Source of the DNA: an uncultured Blautia sp.
GTDB lineage: Bacteria > Bacillota > Clostridia > Lachnospirales > Lachnospiraceae
Assembly: GCA_934394595.1 (NCBI GenBank)
Contig: CAKRRX010000031.1
Location: 1-24,787 of the forward strand
DNA length: 24,787 nucleotides
Direction of reading: 5' to 3'
Both the position numbers and the translations under genes were made by a program. The notes beneath the pieces are model-generated. The model was not told where the DNA came from and searched no databases. It saw only the letters and a list, made by a program, of their open reading frames with translations. Of this stretch, positions 22,523-24,787 are shown in pieces; the first letter of the stretch is position 1, and each line of letters starts with the position of its first letter.

Positions 22523-23623
22523 ATGAGAAAAGTGGCAGTGATACCTGCTGTTCTTCTGACTATGTTATGTACTTTGACCGGATGTAAGAAGGAAGAGGTA
22601 GAAAAAGTGATCGCACCTCTGGTTGCAGATGTGCAGACAACCGAAGATTCACAGACAGCGCAGGAAGAAAGTGATCCCGTTATCCCAGAAATCGATACAT
22701 CAGTGGAAATTCAGCCTGGCGCCAGAGTAGCAGTGGTCAGCAAGAGTACCAGCGGAGAATTCTGGAGTCTGGTGAAAAAGGGTATGGAGCAGGCCGTTGC
22801 AGATGTGAATGAGGCATATGGTTTTGGAAAAGATGAACAGGTATCCATGACATTTGAAGGTTCCAGCGATGAGAAGGATGTGGAGACACAGGTCAATACT
22901 CTGGATGCAGTGATCGCAGAGAATCCGGATGTGGTGTGCGTATCTGCAAGCGATATGGATTCCTGCCAGCCACAGCTGGAAGCTGCCAGGGAAAATGGGA
23001 TTCCGGTGATAGCATTTGATTCCGGAGTCAGCGATACAAAGATGATAAGAGCCTTTCGTAGTACAGATAACGAGCGTGTGGGAGAGATTGCAGCGTACCG
23101 ACTGGCTGTATCTATAGGAAAAATGGGAAAAGTCGCAGTATTTTCCGCACAGGAGAAGACACAGAGTATTCAGGAGCGTGTAGAGGGATTTACCAGCTAT
23201 ATTGAGAATTATCCGGATATAGAGGTTGTCAAGATCGTATACCAGGATCAGGTTGAGGACATGTCCGCAGCTATGCAGGAGGTATTGGAACAGTATCCAC
23301 AGCTGGATGGCGTTTTCTGTACTAATGCAGATGTATCAGATCTGTATCTGGACCTGAAAAAAGATGAGACAAAAGACTCCATTGTAATGGTAGGTGTGGA
23401 TGCCACGGAAAAACAGCAGCAGGCGATCCGCGATGGGAAAGAAGTGGGCGTGGTATCTCAGCAGCCGTACGCCATGGGCTATCAGACTATGTGGACTGCA
23501 CTTTTGACTACTGCACCGAAGAAGAGTGTGGATATTGAGAGAACTGTGCGTATTGACCCAGCATGGATCGATCTTGATAATATTGACGATCCGACATACA
23601 GTGCATATCTGTATGATAATTAA
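22523..23623 (+). CDS. Sugar-type periplasmic-binding lipoprotein (Peripla_BP_4 fold)
   Basis: A 366-residue exported lipoprotein. The signal peptide MRKVAVIPAVLLTMLC ends in lipobox LTGC with lipidated Cys21. An acidic linker follows (about 23-60, rich in Glu, Asp, Thr and Gln). The rest (about 65-350) is a type I periplasmic-binding domain of the ribose/galactose-binding kind: VAVVSKSTSGEFWSLVKKGMEQAV, ENPDVVCVSASD, GIPVIAFDSGV, GKVAVFSAQEKTQSIQERVEGF and LDGVFCTNADVSD. ATG 22523 is 10 bases after AGGAGG; ATG 22514 is too close to the site. No permease or ATPase gene is adjacent, so it may serve a distant ABC transporter or a sensor. Confidence 0.88.
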   Translation: MRKVAVIPAVLLTMLCTLTGCKKEEVEKVIAPLVADVQTTEDSQTAQEESDPVIPEIDTSVEIQPGARVAVVSKSTSGEFWSLVKKGMEQAVADVNEAYGFGKDEQVSMTFEGSSDEKDVETQVNTLDAVIAENPDVVCVSASDMDSCQPQLEAARENGIPVIAFDSGVSDTKMIRAFRSTDNERVGEIAAYRLAVSIGKMGKVAVFSAQEKTQSIQERVEGFTSYIENYPDIEVVKIVYQDQVEDMSAAMQEVLEQYPQLDGVFCTNADVSDLYLDLKKDETKDSIVMVGVDATEKQQQAIRDGKEVGVVSQQPYAMGYQTMWTALLTTAPKKSVDIERTVRIDPAWIDLDNIDDPTYSAYLYDN

Positions 23624-23643
23624 GAGAAGCTTATAGAAAATCT

Positions 23644-23682
23644 GATTCATCGACAAAAAGCGAAATATTTTGTCAGTGGATC
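23644..23682 (+). other. Hairpin just downstream of the binding-protein gene
   Basis: GATTCAT (23644-23650) with GTGGATC (23676-23682) and GACAAAA (23652-23658) with TTTTGTC (23668-23674) form a stem of about 14 bp with one mismatch. There is no U tract. It may protect the mRNA 3' end or act together with the terminator that follows. Confidence 0.45.
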
Positions 23683-23708
23683 TGGGATACAGAAGAATTT
23701 TTTAGAGA

Positions 23709-23769
23709 ACTGCCTTATAAAGCATTTTTGTGCCAGAGAATGGGAATGCTGATATAGGGCAGTTTTTTT
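23709..23769 (+). terminator. Terminator after the binding-protein gene
   Basis: ACTGCC (23709-23714) pairs with GGCAGT (23758-23763) and, inside it, AGCATT (23721-23726) pairs with AATGCT (23745-23750), followed by seven T residues. The 200 bp from here to the next promoter are AT-rich and hold nothing else recognised. Confidence 0.8.
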
Positions 23770-23976
23770 GTGGTCAGGAACTCTGCTGGAATTCTCTGTA
23801 ACACATTGCTTTTTAGGCAAACATGTCTGTTTTGTCTGAATTTTAGTCAGTGTGGAAATATTGTATAGCGACAGAACAGTGGAAATTTGTTAGCATAGAA
23901 TTACTTTCGAAAATGTGAAAAAAATGACAATATGACAAAATTAGAGCACTGTTTTTCGACATTTTTCACAAAAAAG

Positions 23977-24005
23977 TTGCCATTTTGACCTGACTGTGTT
24001 AAAAT
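23977..24005 (+). promoter_or_regulatory. Candidate promoter of the ATP synthase operon
   Basis: TTGCCA (23977-23982), a 17-bp spacer and TAAAAT (24000-24005), 36 bp before the first start codon. Confidence 0.6.
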
Positions 24006-24040
24006 CTGTCTATAAAATGTGGCAAGAACAGGAGGCATCT

Positions 24041-24304
24041 ATGAAAAAATATAGTGATATTATGAAAAATCTGATAATGTTTACGCAGTTTGGATTTTCT
24101 TTTATTACTCCGTTGCTTCTGTGTCTTCTGATCTGCTGGTGGATGACAGTTGATCTGGGAGTAGGTGCATGGATATTTATTCCCGGATTTTTTTTCGGGC
24201 TGGGCGGGTCATTTACGGTAGCGTATAAGTTGTATCTTTCCGTTACAGGCCACCAGAAGAAAGAAGAGAAAAAGAATAAAGTATCATTTAACAGACATCA
24301 TTAG
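24041..24304 (+). CDS. atpZ: AtpZ/AtpI family protein, ATP synthase operon
   Basis: An 87-residue membrane protein with two helices (about 11-34 and 39-64). The segment GAWIFIPGFFFGLGGSFTVAYKLYL is typical of the AtpZ/AtpI (ATPase_gene1) family, which heads many Firmicute F1Fo ATP synthase operons. These proteins are thought to aid assembly of the c-ring or Mg2+ handling. The tail is basic (KKEEKKNK). ATG 24041 has AGGAGG 6 bases upstream; an in-frame upstream start at 23996 lies inside the promoter. It is followed 13 bp later by the subunit I gene. The symbol is by family and position. Confidence 0.75.
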   Translation: MKKYSDIMKNLIMFTQFGFSFITPLLLCLLICWWMTVDLGVGAWIFIPGFFFGLGGSFTVAYKLYLSVTGHQKKEEKKNKVSFNRHH

Positions 24305-24317
24305 AAGGGAGACTTAT

Positions 24318-24743
24318 ATGAGCGAAATGTTTGCAAATGTGCAGCCGGCAGTAAGAAAAGAGACAAAGAAGGTTGCCATTGGAACACTTGTGTGTGTAGT
24401 GCTGATGTGGGCTGTATTTGGAATCGGGCATCTGGTGAATCCGTCACAGATCCCTTTTGACTATACAGTGATCCTGGCAGGTGCCATTGGCGGGATCATA
24501 GCTGTGCTTAATTTTTTCCTGATGGGGCTTACCGTGCAGAAGGTGGTAGCCATGGAGGACGATAAGCAGGCGGCGATGAAGATGAAAGCCAGTTATACCC
24601 AGAGAATGATGGTACAGATCATCTGGGGAATTCTGGCAATTGCAGTACCATGCTTTCAGTTTGCAGCAGGGCTTCTTCCCTTACTGTTTCCCAATATTGT
24701 GATCAAGGCAGTGGGAATTCTGGGTAAGAAGCAGACTGCATGA
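24318..24743 (+). CDS. atpI: ATP synthase subunit I
   Basis: A 141-residue membrane protein with four hydrophobic segments (about 20-40, 47-72, 96-116 and 118-134). The arrangement VILAGAIGGIIAVLNFFLMGLTVQKVV (51-77) matches the ATP-synt_I family, an assembly factor for the Fo c-ring. GAAGGGAG precedes the ATG. It is the second gene of the operon. Subunit a (atpB) would be expected next, outside the window; the last 44 bases are noncoding. Confidence 0.8.
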   Translation: MSEMFANVQPAVRKETKKVAIGTLVCVVLMWAVFGIGHLVNPSQIPFDYTVILAGAIGGIIAVLNFFLMGLTVQKVVAMEDDKQAAMKMKASYTQRMMVQIIWGILAIAVPCFQFAAGLLPLLFPNIVIKAVGILGKKQTA

Positions 24744-24787
24744 AATCTGTATCAAGTTCAAAAGCCTTATCATGCAAGCATGAACAG

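Overview
The window looks like a chromosomal segment of a Lachnospiraceae-type Firmicute (Clostridia), possibly close to Blautia. This rests on the gene families present, strong AGGAGG-type ribosome sites, sigma-A promoters, many U-tailed intrinsic terminators and moderate GC. It is mostly ordinary core genome. No phage, insertion sequence, CRISPR array, tRNA or rRNA gene was recognised.

Layout. 1-870: the tail of a PD-(D/E)XK nuclease-like protein and an Rrf2 regulator. 956-4701: a minus-strand two-component system (VanR/OmpR-type regulator, then a very large sensor kinase), with a palindromic repeat between the two genes. 4702-7772: a TetR regulator followed by a DUF308 membrane protein translationally coupled to a radical SAM/SPASM enzyme. 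7777-9097: on the minus strand, a 63-residue cysteine-rich mini-protein with its own promoter, and an RlmI-like methyltransferase with a two-hairpin mRNA leader. 9126-10550: an aspartate aminotransferase of the Ic type. 10560-15209: a cell-wall cluster (L,D-transpeptidase, Ddl, MurF) and a membrane protein. 15320-16979: a D-2-hydroxyacid dehydrogenase and RNase HI. 16999-18110: minus strand, a secreted transglutaminase-like protein and a small conserved protein. 18236-20627: a YbhJ-like aconitase-family hydratase behind a palindromic operator-like promoter. 20744-21581: a gene-free, AT-rich transcription unit. 21586-23769: an RluA-type pseudouridine synthase and a solitary sugar-binding lipoprotein. 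23977-end: the first two genes of an F-type ATP synthase operon.

The most interesting item is the unit at about 20779-21581. It has a near-consensus promoter at one end and a 16-bp intrinsic terminator at the other, no credible reading frame, and many local helices. It is best explained as a large structured noncoding RNA of about 800 nt, in the size range of known giant bacterial RNAs (ROOL, GOLLD), though its class cannot be named by eye. Next come the cysteine-rich mini-protein convergent with the radical SAM gene, the structured leader of the methyltransferase mRNA, and the near-perfect 22-bp palindrome inside the hydratase promoter.

All calls come from reading the sequence. Family names rest on recognised motifs, not on searches, and RNA structures were paired by eye without energy calculation.
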